Assembly (NCBI GenBank): GCA_022036555.1
Contig: CM039130.1
Coordinates: 15,577,840-15,641,839 of the forward strand
DNA from: Microstegium vimineum
Lineage: Eukaryota; Streptophyta; Magnoliopsida; Poales; Poaceae
Direction: 5' to 3'
Length of the DNA: 64,000 bases
How positions within the stretch are numbered: position 1 is the first letter of the stretch; each line of letters starts with the position of its first letter. This document shows, piece by piece, positions 33,135 through 45,134 of the stretch. Under the pieces are notes generated by a model. It saw nothing but the letters and a program-made list of their open reading frames with translations. It was not told the DNA's origin and searched no databases. The position numbers and the translations under genes were made by a program.

Positions 33135-34427
33135 GAGCTAGTTTGGACGAAGTGGGCAACTATATATAGTCCCCACCTCCAAAACTAGTCATTTTGTGCT
33201 TTTTCCCTTTTCTGCGTAGGCGTCGGACTAGTCCGGAGACTAGACTGTCAGACCATTTCCTCTTGTCCAGAGCCTATACTCAGTTCAAACTTGCACTGTG
33301 CCAGGCACCTCCGGACAGTCCATTAGTCCGGAGCCCTGGTCCGGAGCCTTGGTCCGGACCCCTGGTACACCCTGAGTGAAAACTCAGCTCTGCTGGGAAG
33401 CGTCGGACTAGTCGTCGGCCAAGCCATCGGACTAGTCCGGAGCTCTCTCTCTGGCTCTCTTCCAATCTCACAGGCCACCAGACCAATCAGGATTAGTCCG
33501 GAGCCCACCGGACAGGTGGTCCGGAGCTCTTTCATCAGAGCTTTTGCTTAAGGCAGGACCATCGAACCACCTCCAATGGTTTGACGCCTCCTAGGACAAA
33601 CTAGTCCGGAGCCTCTTTCTCCTCCTTCTTCACCTCTTTTCACCAAGTCTCTTGAAGGGGTTTTGCTCCTACCATCTCAAGGGCTGTTTGTAGGGTCTCT
33701 AGGACAAGATGTGACAAATGTGCATACATCAACATTCCCAAACTCTCCTAGGTAAAGCTACTAACCTCATACCCCCCTTAATAGTAAGGTCAAAGGAAAA
33801 CAAATCCCTAGTCTATACTTAGTGCCCTTCTCAACCTTGTGGCACTAAGAACTATCCTAGTCTTCAACTTGTAGCTCCATCCTTTGAAACCGAAATGATT
33901 TCCATCTTGGGGGCATGAATACCATTAACCCCATTCATCTAGCATCACTAATGACCTAACTCAAATGACTTTGCTTCTGCAAAACACACGTTAGTCATAG
34001 TGACCTAGCATTGTTGTTAATCACCTAAACACAAGGGACTATGATTCTCAATCTCTCTCTTTTAGGTGATTGACGACAATACAAGCTCGAGTATAGAATA
34101 TGAGTGAGTTTTGATTTTAGTTTCATGAATTGACATGAGATAGGAATGGGTTAGTGAAAAGAAAGACATATACATGCCTAACCCATTCAAGCCATGACAA
34201 GCATACATATAGATAGGAATTTAGAGAAGTACTTGATACAAAGGATATGCTATAGCCAAAAGATTAGAGATTAGCGCGGAAGCAATATAGCATAACCAAG
34301 TGACATGATATATAGATATGAGTTCTCACACATGTCACACAATCATCCAAGAGTCTCAAACATCACACACATATATCACAATGCATGAAAGACGGTAAAC
34401 ATGATGCATAATAGAGTATCTAACACT
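33135..34427 (-). mobile_element. Sirevirus LTR/internal fragment inside the gypsy LTR
   Basis: This segment matches 13739-15022 co-linearly: LTR from the TATA region to its end, the polypurine tract, and about 370 bp of adjacent internal sequence. It has no TSD. The left joint shares 'ccaagagagctag' with the Sirevirus LTR at 52377-52390. It carries a TCCGGAGCC unit present in the right-hand Sirevirus LTR but absent from the left-hand one, so it is not a recent copy of the left LTR. Confidence 0.75.
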
Positions 34428-35316
34428 CCGCCTTGCCATGGCGGCAGACATGGTCCGACCGACCCAGGGCGGCAGACATGCCCCGAGAAGACGTGACTCC
34501 ACCTTGCCCGATGTTAAAAGCAAGATGGCCTCGCATCTCAGAAGACGTGCCCATGTCCCGGCCCGTATCAACGTCCTGCCACCTCGAGCCGGCTCGGGTC
34601 TTCACGACAAAGCCACGGCTACTAGGGATAAGATCCCTGAGGCAGAAAATGACCCATTTGCCCCTACGAGGGAAGGAGAGGTTGCTAGTCTCTAGCCGCT
34701 GACGACGCATCCTCCACGGGATAAGAACGGAGCCCAGGGGGCGTGATGGATCATACAACCCGCGTAATCCGGGGCCTAGGATAACGCTCTGCTCACTACC
34801 CGAATTGGGACAGGTTGTGTTCCCAATCAGGAGACGAGATGGAGCAGGGTCTCTGGACGGAATGGAATCATGCTCCTCTCCGAACAAAGTCAGTCTTAGG
34901 TTACCCCGGCCCCCACACCGACTCTTCAGACGGGAAGTACATCGGGTACAGGAGAGTTCAAAGGAGCGGACGCCAGCTGACCAGGAAGGAGGGAATCCCG
35001 CTGGAAACGGAACATAAAGAATTGGAATATTGTACAACGGAGTACCTCTAGGAAAGTGGCCGCGAACCAGCCCCTACATCGACGGTACAGCAGGCAACCA
35101 GGCCTCCCTCAGGTTGCCGGTTTGGCTGGACCCCTCGCCCGGCAACGCAATGAGGGATCGACACGGTATCCCGTACCCGACCAAGTACAGAGGCAATAGG
35201 AATATAGTATTACGAAGTGTCCACCACTATTCCTGAAGAAGGCAAGGATAATGTGCAACGCCCCAGGCAGATCCTTCTCGGCCCACGCTTGTAAACCCCC
35301 CTGCCTTCCTTGCGAC

Positions 35317-35324
35317 TATAAAAG
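35317..35324 (+). promoter_or_regulatory. Tat-like 3' LTR TATA box
   Basis: TATAAAAG followed by gagggtgagggg, conserved with the 5' LTR. Confidence 0.5.
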
Positions 35325-35592
35325 GAGGGTGAGGGGGGACGACGAGACATCAGAACACCGAAGTTAGAACACACCCATTCGCCGCAACACTCATAGACTT
35401 GGGACTCACAGCCCTCTCTCGACCCAGCTTGTGAACCCCCTCCATGCAGAGATAAGGAACATGAGCACCTCCACACTGGACGTAGGGATTTCTTGCCCAA
35501 ACCAGTATAAACCTCTTGTCTCTTTGTCTCACCATTCGGAACCCGACACGTACAAATTTACTTGTTGGCAGTTTCTTAACACCGACAGCCGT

Positions 35593-37695
35593 CAACCCTA
35601 GTGATGCTAAAGCTGACATCGGAGTGAATCCAGTCGTCAGAGGAGTGAACTGCTGTGTCGGTCCAAGGGTGTCCAACCACTGGGTAACCTGTGTCACCGG
35701 TGACTAGAACGGGGTGGTCACGCCGACACCCTGAAGTCCACTGGAATGTACGGCTGTGGTGGGAGTGACAGGTGGTCCGGCTGACACTAAAGGGGCCACT
35801 GATGGGCTAACTGTCTGCTGGGGTGCCGCTAGCTGGCCAACGGACTGAGAAGGCTGGGTTTGACTCATCATCTGTATTTGAGGAGCTCCTGGGAACTCAA
35901 CTGGAGGAGCATCGGTCCAACTCATCATATGAGCTATGAACGCCATGTTCTGAGCCTGAATCTGCTGAGTCTGAAGCTGAAGGCGCTGATACTCAAGCTG
36001 CACGGCGAGCATCTGCTACTGCATCTCATGGTGACACTACTGAACCTGTAGATGCAGCTCCTCGTGACGCTCCTATGTCTATCGCTGCAGCTCATCCTGT
36101 CTCTGCTGAACTTGAGTGACGGCAGATACAAGGGAACCCTGCTGCTCCTAAATGTGATCAAGAATCTTCAACATTAGAGTCTCAGAGGCAGGTGCTGAAT
36201 TAGAGCCTAAGCCACCAGCCTTAGTGTCATGAGCCCGTGGGGGTATAGCTGGGATAGGCTGGAAGTCAACATCAGAACTATCTGAGGAAGTATCAACTGT
36301 CCCCTCAGCCTCCTAGGTGTCAAGGTCATGCAACTCCTGCTGCTTGATCCCTCTGATAGCCTCATCCTGAGCATCAACATCATCCATCTCCGCAGGAGCA
36401 ATCTTGAGTCTAACCTGACGAAGGGCTCTGTTGCCCAACCGACTATCCATAGAAGAAAGGATCTTGTAATCGGGGAATACCATCGGTGCCTGGATAGCAG
36501 ATCATGAATCCCTGGGTGAGCGTTCACCAGATGGGTGGCCAGATAGAAGCTGATCCAGTGAGCATATGGCATCTGCCGTCGAGCCCTAATGTCATCTGAG
36601 ATCACATCCTCAATCTCTGATAGAATAAAGTCTACCACGTCAAATGGTGTCTGAGACACAAGAGCTGCAATCAAATACTAGGCGAAGCTCGGCTGGTGTA
36701 CGACGTGACCCTGCTGTGAAAGGTGGCCTGAAGAGCGGAGCAACATAATCAACTGAAGGAGTACGCCCACTGCAAGCTCGGTGGGGCAGCTCAACACCTC
36801 TGTAACACTGATCATGAAGACAGTAGTCTAAGGTGGCCAGGCGGAGAACCACTCTGAAGCCTGTCAAGTAGGTCCTGTAGACTCAGCCTTGGAAGGTGTA
36901 CTGGAAGTAGTGGTGCATCGGCTCGATCCAGACTGAAGCATAGAACTCTCGTACCCAACGCTCGACATAGTTCCTTGAACGACCCAGAAGGTCATCGAGA
37001 CTCGGGAGGTATGTGAGATAGGGGCGAACCTCCTTTCCAACTATAGCAACAATAGATTCCAGGGAGCAAATTCTATGAGGATGAATCTGAATACTAGTAA
37101 GCTGAGCTGTCTGGTAGAAGTCCTCCATAAGTGGGGTATGCCAACCTGGTGACGCTCTAGGATCTCTCTGATCTGGACACCAACGCTCAAGCTCTACAAA
37201 CTAAAGCTTCTTTACCTGCTTCGAAGTGAGACTCCGTAGATCGAGGTGAACTGGAGGTGGAGGAGCATCATCTGTAAGAGCAGCTACCGGTGTGGCCTGT
37301 GTAGCACGAGCACCATGCTTCGGATCCTCAGCACTGGGAGGGGGCTGAGAGACCTGAGAACGAGTGACACGCCAAGGAGGAGGCACCAACGGCACTGCAA
37401 GAACCTCATCGGCAGGTGCTGACTCCACTACCGGAACTGCCTCTATCTATGACTGAGCTGGTGGTGAGGGGAGAACCCATAGAGGGGAGCCGATACAAAC
37501 TGAGCCCTGGCCACCACCTCGCTTTGCGCGGTCCGTAGCATTCTGTAATAGCCTCAGCAATCTGTGCCTCAGTCAACTTGCGCTTCTTCTTCTTTGGCTT
37601 CTCAACAAGCTTTGCCTTCCCCTTTGCCTTTGAAGGGCGAGGAGGGGAGGCGTATCATCACCAGAACTAGCACTTCCAACTCTGCCACAACCCAT
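35593..37695 (-). pseudogene. Sirevirus envelope-position ORF, N-terminal and central part
   Basis: The minus-strand ATG at 37695 opens a frame with a basic, nuclear-localisation-like run (KPKKKKRK) after an early frameshift. A Pro-rich region follows (about 37.4-37.2 kb), then a conserved block RNYVERWVREFYASVWIEP (about 36.95 kb) typical of the 'putative plant transposon protein' domain (Pfam PF20167 type). Downstream come ARRQMPYAHWISFYLATHLV and Gln-rich segments (36.1-35.7 kb). Several stops interrupt it. The frame then breaks at the gypsy insertion and resumes at 15647. The whole ORF would be about 880 codons. Position between pol and the 3' LTR matches the extra gene of Sireviruses; whether the product is an envelope is unproven. 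Confidence 0.65.
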
Positions 37696-39484
37696 CACTG
37701 ATCAAGCAATAGTACCACTAACCAACTGACAAGCAACCACTGCTAGAAACCACTGCCAAAGAGATCACTGCCAGAAAACCACTGCCCAACTGTCTGCAAA
37801 TATCAATCAACACAAACTCTAACAGAGGGGCTTGCTAAGCCACTGGACTAAACCTTGTGAGGCTTTGCCTCAATCCATACTCGCGAGCTTTGCCCCGAGT
37901 TTCAACTGCCACTGACTGCTGCTAGAAAGATTAGAAAGGATATATAAGCATATATAATCGCTAGAGATAAGATACCGTATGGAAGCAAGCATCTAGATAA
38001 GAAAAGAATGAATCACTGCCATGGTACCTGAGATAAGCGAGCGTATCTAATCAAAGCAAATTAATCTCCAAACCACACTCCACAAGGGGTATCACCAACT
38101 GCGGATTGCAATGAGTGAATTGGAATGATTTTGAATGGAATTGATCAAGTGGATTGGTAAGGAATTGAATCTAGGACACAATGTGATCAATAACTCGACA
38201 AAACGCGAAATTAAGGATCAACACCACACCCTAGTGAGAGGATGAAGTTGTTGACGGCCAAATCGATGAATTGACGGGACGAAACGGCGAAAATCCACCT
38301 AGGGTTTGAGCAAACCCTAAGGGGGGGGTTTCTCTATGGCTGGCAAAAGGTAGGGGGAAACCCTAGCTTGGTGAAGCACTTGGCAGGGTGGAAGTAGAGG
38401 TGAGAAGCAAGGCTTGGTCGCCGGCGAGTAGAGTTCACGGCGGCGACCGGCGATGGTGGCGGTGGAGCAGGTGTTGCTCCTCTGCTACTGTGGAGTGCGC
38501 GCGAGGAGCAAGCAAAGCAGGGCTGGGGCGCGATGATGCTACGGCGACACTCCGGTGAGGAGCTCGCTGGCGGCAAGAGTGAGTGGGCGCGGGCGAACGG
38601 TGGAGCGAGGGCGGCGTATGAGCGTAGGTGAAAAGCAACTGCCAAAAAGAGATCTGCCCGCGGGGGTTAAACGCTAGCAAAACGAGCATCGGACCAGATT
38701 GCATAGGCCGGAGGGTGGTCCGACGGAATTTGGAGTTCCAAACAAACGATGCAGTATGCAACCTGTGTCCGGACGCTTGGTCCGGAGGTTACCGTCGGAC
38801 CATTGAAGGTAGTCCGGAGGTCTTTAACTGGACTGTATGAGGGCTGACTGGGACACCGGACTTTTGAAGAATAGTCCGGAGGAGCGTCGGACGGGTGGTC
38901 CGACGAGTTTCACTGAGTTGGATTAATTCATGCAGGGAGGGACAGGGCTCCGGATTAGAGAGCGTCGGACTATCATAGATGTCCGGAGGGTGGTCCGGAG
39001 CTTGTTTTGCTTTGATTTTTCCTGTTTTTCTCTCAATCTTTCTCCTAGCCAAGTACCAACACAAAAGAAGCAGAGAGAAACACTTGTTGGCCTTGGCATA
39101 ATAACCATCTCTCAAACCCTCAATTTTACAAATAGTTTGCCATAGGCTAGACTTAGTTTTCATATGAAAATAGTTCAAAAAGAGCGAGGATCATCATAGG
39201 GCCACAAGAGGGGTATTAGTGACAACTAGAGCTTGGAATACTCCCCCTAAGTGGACGAACCCAGCGGATGATCAAACTTAACCGAAAAGAAAGCAAGAAG
39301 CAACACTCATGCAAATGCTATGCATTACGGAAATTGAATCTAGCTTGCTTGCAAGTTTAAACCGTGGTTAAGCTTTGTCACACGCTTTGAGGGCGGTTAT
39401 CTCAACCGCGTTAGCCAAGCCTATGTGCATTACTAAATATTAAACATGTTATTTTACATATGAATGCATGAGGTTCACAGAAGC
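37696..39484 (-). other. Sirevirus spacer between pol and the extra ORF
   Basis: Non-coding. It includes a block (about 38700-39000) dense in TCCGGA cores like those of the Sirevirus LTR, and a polypurine-type tract (complement actccccctaagtgg at about 39240) near the end of pol. This region may supply the promoter of the downstream ORF. Confidence 0.45.
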
Positions 39485-40893
39485 TCATTTTTTAGTGAAG
39501 TTTGAGTGATCAAGCACATTTAACTCGCTTCTCAACCTACAAAAGGTTGTTTCATCGAGTGGTTTAGTGAAGATATCTGCCAATTGCTCTTCGCTTCTAA
39601 CTCCAACTAGTGTGATATCCTTCTTAGCTACATGGTCTCTAAGAAAGTGATGGCGAATATCTATGTGCTTGGTGCGAGAGTGTTGAACACAAGAGTGGAA
39701 CACTTTTAAGGGTAACACCATAATCAAGAAGTGTTTGGGTCATGTATAAGATTTGTGCACAACATGCTCCCGCGGCAATGTATTCCGCCTCGGCGGTAGA
39801 CAATGTCACACTATTTTTCTTCTTAGAGGACAAAGAAACAAGTGATCTTCCTAGCAAATGGCAACCGCCGGAGGTACTCTTCCTATCAACCTTACACCCG
39901 ACATAATCCGAATCAGAATAGCCCAAAGGTTGGAAGGGAGCTCCTTTGGGATACCAAAGGCCAATGCTAGGGGTGTGCCTTAAGTACCTAAGAATTCTTT
40001 TAACCGCACAAATATGCGACTCCTTAGGGTTTGCTTGAAACCTAGCACACATACACACACTAAACATGATATTCGGCCTAGATGCGGTGAGGTAAAGTAA
40101 ACTACCGATAATGGAATGATAGAGAGTTTGATCAATTGGTTTACCTCCCTCATCAAGGTCGAGATGGCCATTAGTAGGCATTGGGGTCTTGATTGGCTTG
40201 CTATCCTCCATCTTGAATTTCTTGAGAACATCTTGAGTGTACTTCTCTTGAGATATGAAGGTGCCCTCCCTCAATTGCTTCACTTGGAAGCCAAGGAAGA
40301 AGGTTAGCTCGCCGATCATGGACATCTCGGACTCCTTGGACATCAAGTCACCAAACTCCTTGCAATGATCTTGGTTTGTTGACCCAACTATAATGTCATC
40401 GACATATACTTGGCAAACAAAGATTTCTCCATTAAGCTTCTTGGTGAAGAGTGTGGTATCCACTTTCCCGATCTTGAAGCCCTTCTTGACTAGGAAGTCC
40501 CTTAGCCTCTCATACCAAGCCCTTGGAGCTTGCTTCAAACCGTAGAGTGCCTTGGACAACCTATACACATGATTAGGCAAGTTTGGGTCTTCAAACCCAG
40601 GAGGTGGTGAGACATAAAAAAGTTCATTGATGAAACCATTTAAGAAGGCGCTCTTCACATCTATTTGAAAGAGTTTCATTTTGTGATGTGAAGCATACGC
40701 CAAAAGGATACGGATGGCTTCAAGTCTTGCAACCAGAGCAAAGGCCTCTCCAAAATCAAGTCTTTCTACTTGAAAGAACCCCTTTGCCACCAATCTTGCC
40801 TTGTTCCTCACAACCACGCCTTGATCATCTTGCTTGTTCCTAAACACCCACTTGGTGTCAATGATTCTTGCACCCTTTGGTCTTTCTTCAAGT
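39485..40893 (-). pseudogene. Sirevirus reverse transcriptase/RNase H
   Basis: This is RVT_2-type copia RT. Visible are ARLVAKGFFQ, KSAFLNG, VSPPPGFEDP, KALYGLKQAPRAWYERL, the catalytic YVDDIIVGS, and RNase H landmarks (YSDSDYVG, RKSTSGG, STAEAEYIAAG, and SRTKHIDIRHHFLRD with LADIFTKPL). A deletion with frameshift near 39700 removes the RNase H part before SRTKHIDI. A TGA lies near 40893 at the junction to integrase. The copy cannot encode active pol. Confidence 0.92.
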
Positions 40894-40895
40894 GT

Positions 40896-42470
40896 TCACA
40901 CTTGGTTCCGGGTGAAGTTGTTGAGTTCTTCATGCATGGCATTCACCCAATCCGGATCCGCAAGTGCATCCTCAACACTAGTAGGTTCAACAAAAGACAG
41001 AAAAGAGTGATGTTCAACATAAGATGCATGTCTTGAGCGAGTCATAACTCCCTTTGATGGACTCCCTATGATTTGTTCATGAGGGTGAGCTTGAAGGATA
41101 GGTGTGGATCTTCTATTTGTCTCTTGAGGAGGGGGATGTGGTGCTTCAACATTTTGAGTTTCCACCTCAGCTTGATCTTGAGGGATGAAGGTATCTTCTT
41201 GAGCTTCCCTCACTTGTTCTTCCTCATCAACTTGAGGCGTGCGATGTGGAGAAGGATCTTGATTAGCTTCATCTTCAACTTCTTCCACCTCTTGTGGGTT
41301 GTTAGCACCAACGGGCATATTCTACATAGCCTCCCTCAAGGGTTCATCACCTACATCAATATCCTCAAGCGCTCCTTGGGAGCCATTAGTTTCATCAAAC
41401 TCTAAGTCATACATTTCTTCAACTAAGCCGGTGGCTTTGTTAAATACACGGGATGCCTTGGATTTAAGAGAATATCCAACAAGGAAACCAATGTCACACC
41501 GTTGTTGGAATTTACCCAAGTGTTGTCGCTTCTTGTAGATATACACCTTGCAACCAAACACCCGGAAGAATGAAATATACGGCTTCTTCGCATTGACAAG
41601 CTCATAGGGGGTCTTCTTCAATAGCCTTTGGACGAAGAGTCGATTTGCCGCATAGCAAGCGGTGTTGATTGCCTCCGCCCAAAACTTCTCCAGAGTGTTG
41701 TACTCATCAAGAATAGACCTTGCTAGAGTTATGAGCGTCCAGTTTTTCCTCTCTACAACACCATTTTGTTGTGGAGTATACGCGGCGGATACCTCATGCT
41801 TGATCCCCACTTTATCACAATAATCTTCAATCTTTGTGTTCACAAACTCGGTGCCATTGTCACTTCTAATTTTCTTGATCTTCACTTCAAATTCATTTTG
41901 AGCCCTTGTAGCAAACTTCTTAAATATGCTTTGTGTCTCTCCCTTTTCTTGAAGAAAGAACACCCAAGTGTACCGAGAGTAGTCATCCACTACCACCAAG
42001 CAATAAATATTTCCTCCAAGACTAGCATAGGTGGTAGGTCCAAATAGGTCCATGTGGAGTAGCTCTAGGACTCTTGAGGTTGACATGAAAGCTTTAGTTG
42101 GATGAGTGTTTGCCACTTGCTTATCGGCTTGACATGCACTACAAAGTTTGTCCTTCTCAAACACCACATCCTTGATTCCTCTAACCATCTCATTCTTGAC
42201 AAGCTTCTTCAAGGTTGACATGCCCACATGAGCTAATCTTCTATGCCATAGCCAACCCAAAGAATTCTTAGAGAATAGACAAGTTTGCAAGAAGTCCACT
42301 AGATACAAGTTGTTGTGTCGGAATCCCTTGAATATCAATGAAGAGTCATCCACCTTGGTCACAACAACCTCACTTGGAGTGAATAGACATTGAAAACCGA
42401 GATCACGAAGTTGACCAACCGAAGACAAGTTGAAGCTCAAAGATTGCACTAGCAAGACATTGGAAATTGA
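40896..42470 (-). pseudogene. Sirevirus integrase and linker
   Basis: Contains the GAG-pre-integrase/HHCC zinc-binding part (LWHRRLAHVGMSTLKKL ... CSACQADKQ), then the rve core with HMDLFGPT, IRSDNGTEFVN and AAYTPQQNGVVERKN, giving the D, D and E positions. An acidic Pro/Glu/Gln-rich linker (41.3-41.0 kb) leads to RT. Stops occur near 42470 and 41320. Same strand and order as protease and RT, as in Ty1/copia (integrase before RT). Confidence 0.92.
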
Positions 42471-42656
42471 TTAATCTTGGGAGATAGCCACTTTGCCTAA
42501 GACTTGAACTTTACCCTTGGAATTATCCCCAAAAGTAATCTTGTCTTGACTTGAACAATCCTTATCAAGTGTGGTGAACATCCGGGGGTCACCGGTCATA
42601 TGTTGAGTGCAACCACTATCAATCACCCAATGACTTCCACCGGTCTTGTAGTTCAC
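42471..42656 (-). pseudogene. Sirevirus aspartic protease
   Basis: A short frame with HWVIDSGCTQHMTGD holds the catalytic DSG and the histidine pair typical of copia protease. It is joined to gag by a frameshift (42653-42656) and ends in a stop at 42471. Confidence 0.88.
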
Positions 42657-43576
42657 CTACACACAAGCAACTTGGAGTTAAGCTTGGGAACCCCCTTAGA
42701 GCGGGGCCCCATTGCCTTGTCAACCAACTCCTTAGCAACCCAAAGTACTCTAGGATTGTTCTTCATTGGTGGACCAAGAAACACTACTAGTGGTCTACCC
42801 TTGGAATCTTTGTTGATGATATAGTGAGCATCATGAGCAAAGGGCCTTGTGTGCTTTGGCATTGCTTGGCGTTGAGGAGTGTTGCATTGGAAAGCCAAGT
42901 GACCAACTTGTCCACACTCAAAGCATCTTCTAGGCTTGAGCTTTGGCTTCTCTTGATTATAGCCATTGTACTTGTTCTTGTAATAGTTCTTGGCTTCAAT
43001 CTTCACCTTAGCCTTCATCACTTGGTTCTCCTTGAACTCAACACCCATCTTGTCATTCTTCATGATGGTGTTCATCAAGAGCTCACTTTGAAGGTTGTGG
43101 CCCTTGGTGAATTTCTCCATCCCACTAGCAAGCTTGGTCTGGTCATTCTTGAGCTTGACAATTTCTTCTCTAAGAGAGTTGATCAAGGTGATAACATCCT
43201 TGTCTTCTTCTTCCTTGGTTGACTTGATGGTGAAGGGCATGTTTGCCTTGAGGTTGATTAGCTCTTCCTTGAGCTTTGAGTTCTCTTCCCTCATCTTCAC
43301 ATAATCATCATACTTGTTAGCTTCAACAACTCTCTTGCCCTTGCACTTAGCACTTTGCTCAAGAGCCACATAATCAATCAAGATATCACAAGAGGTATCA
43401 CTAGCACACTTAGCACACGGGTTAGTAGCAACATGTGTAGCAAGATTCATTTGCTACCACTAGTGTGCTATGTTCTTGTTTGACATTGTTGTAGTCATCT
43501 TTTAGCAAGTTATACCTCGTGTGGAGCTCTTGTGATGACCTATCAAGCTTATCATGTTTCTCATTATCTTGCTTGA
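42653..43576 (-). pseudogene. Sirevirus gag, downstream part
   Basis: A Lys/Glu-rich coiled-coil-like sequence leads to a CCHC zinc knuckle (CFECGQVGHLAFQC) and a basic region. The frame is broken near 43450 and is cut off at 43577 by the Athila-like insertion A. The rest of gag continues at 51288. Confidence 0.85.
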
Positions 43577-43581
43577 GTGAG

Positions 43582-45134
43582 TGTTGACACCAAATATGGC
43601 GCAAAGGGTAAACCACAAGAGTATTCCAGGGGTATTGAATCCACGAGGAACGTGAAGTGTACTTAACAAAGAACTAAGTTCGTCCTATGATGACACAAGG
43701 GGTTTATGATAAGTTGGGTAGAGAGGATCTCTATGGTTATGAATCTAGCAAGGCAAGGTAAGATACAAAGGTTGTTCACTTCAGGCCACTAGGCCATTTA
43801 GCAATAGAAAGGGATGAGAAGGGTGCTAAACCACCTAGCACAAGAAGGCCTACGTTTTAAAAACTTGGCCGAACGTGGTGGGATCAAAACCTAGATAGGT
43901 CTGTCACCCCTATTAGGTACCACAAACAAACCGTTGGACAAGCCGCAGACATAGGTAAGCATATAGCCTAGATACCAGGTCTACACTATATCTTACTACT
44001 CTAATCCAGATCCAGGTGAAATTGACTAGAGTACCGGTTTAAGGGTGGTGAACCAATGAACAACTAAAGTAAATACTTTACTAGAACTAAAGATCAATTA
44101 CAATAAAAGAATCTCAAATGCAGACTTACAAAAGAGAAGGCCGCATCCACCGAGGTACAGTTTGGAGAAGACGCCAGACAGGCCCAGCTCTCCTCCAGAC
44201 TCTCCTCACTCTCTCCCTATTTTCTATGCTACTAGTAGAACAGGGCTTCGCCTTGTTGAGTGAGTAGCTCCTCCTTGGTGTGTCTTGAATGAGAGGGAGT
44301 GAGGGGGTATTTATAGTGGAGAGGTGGAGTAGGGGCTACTCCACCGCCATGTCATCGATCTGCGTGATGGGTGATGAGAGCCCTTAGATCCCAACCGCCT
44401 TCAGATCAAGGGTGGAGAGGATTTGAGCATGTGCTTCTTTACATGCCTCCATGCATGGGAGGTAAGCGCCCCCTAGGCATTAGGGGGGGGGGTCGGCCGA
44501 CCCCCCTATGGGTGGTGGGACCGCCCCAGTCCTTCTAGAAGATGGCCCACCTGTTTTGGAGTGAGTTTGCATAAGTTGGACCTCTTCTAGACGTCGGTTT
44601 GTACTCCATGTGAAGTGAATATGAGCCGTTTAGAGAAAGCACAAGTTGATCCAAGGGTGGAGGATCACTTGGGAGTGCTTCTCCTGGATCATGACCAGCA
44701 TGGGAGAGAGGAGTGGCCGCCAAGTCACCTTGGGGGGTCGGCCGACCCCCCTATGACATGTGGACCACTGCCAACCTTCTAGAAGCATGGCCCACATGTC
44801 ATGGAGTGGCTAGAGATCTTGGTGGGTGCCATTTATAGGTTGGCCGACCTGCACAAGGGGTTAGTGACCCCCTTACTATGACAGGTGGGCCCTCCTATCA
44901 TGTGGAGTGCTTAGGGAGACTGGTGGGCCCCATAGGGTGGTCGGCCGACCCCCCTATGGTGGGTCCCACTAGCTCATTTCTCTCCATTTCCTGTAGTCCT
45001 GCAAGAAATACTCCATGGACATGTGGAACTATTTATTTGATAAAAATCATTATGTCTTTGCTTGCTAGCTCCTGGAAAAAGTGTTTTGTTGACGGTTTTG
45101 ATGGTATAAAAACATGGTGAAATTACCGTCAACA
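43582..45134 (-). mobile_element. Athila-like element A 3' LTR
   Basis: 1553 bp. TATA at 44308-44315 (minus). GGCCGACC-type palindromes at 44487-44506, 44732-44751 and 44939-44950. A polypurine tract complement (agaccacccacactt) follows at 45135. Confidence 0.88.

Larger units (their letters stand above)
15648..35587 (+). mobile_element. Tat-like Ty3/gypsy element, non-autonomous, heavily nested
   Basis: The LTRs begin TGT(T/C)GGATACC and end CACCGACA. After the 5' LTR comes a primer-site-like ttggcgcgccaggtaggggg. Before the 3' LTR there is a purine-rich aaggctcaggggctac (33066-33081), so the orientation is plus. The flanking pentamers are GCCCT (15643-15647) and GCCGT (35588-35592), one mismatch. 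Contents are gag, a protease remnant, then a large antisense coding region. No integrase or RT is visible. Three later insertions sit inside, plus a Sirevirus-derived segment in the 3' LTR. Its own sequence without these is about 10.4 kb. Confidence 0.8.
33082..35587 (+). mobile_element. Tat-like 3' LTR, chimeric
   Basis: The first 53 bp (33082-33134, TGTCGGATACC...) match the 5' LTR start. The LTR resumes at 34428 and runs to CACCGACA at 35587, with a TATA at 35317-35324. Between them lies a 1293-bp Sirevirus-derived segment. Without it the LTR would be about 1213 bp. Confidence 0.78.

Noticed and set aside
33135..34427. A separate Sirevirus insertion with its own ends
   Set aside because: Neither edge is an LTR terminus and there is no TSD; it is a fragment spanning an LTR/internal boundary.
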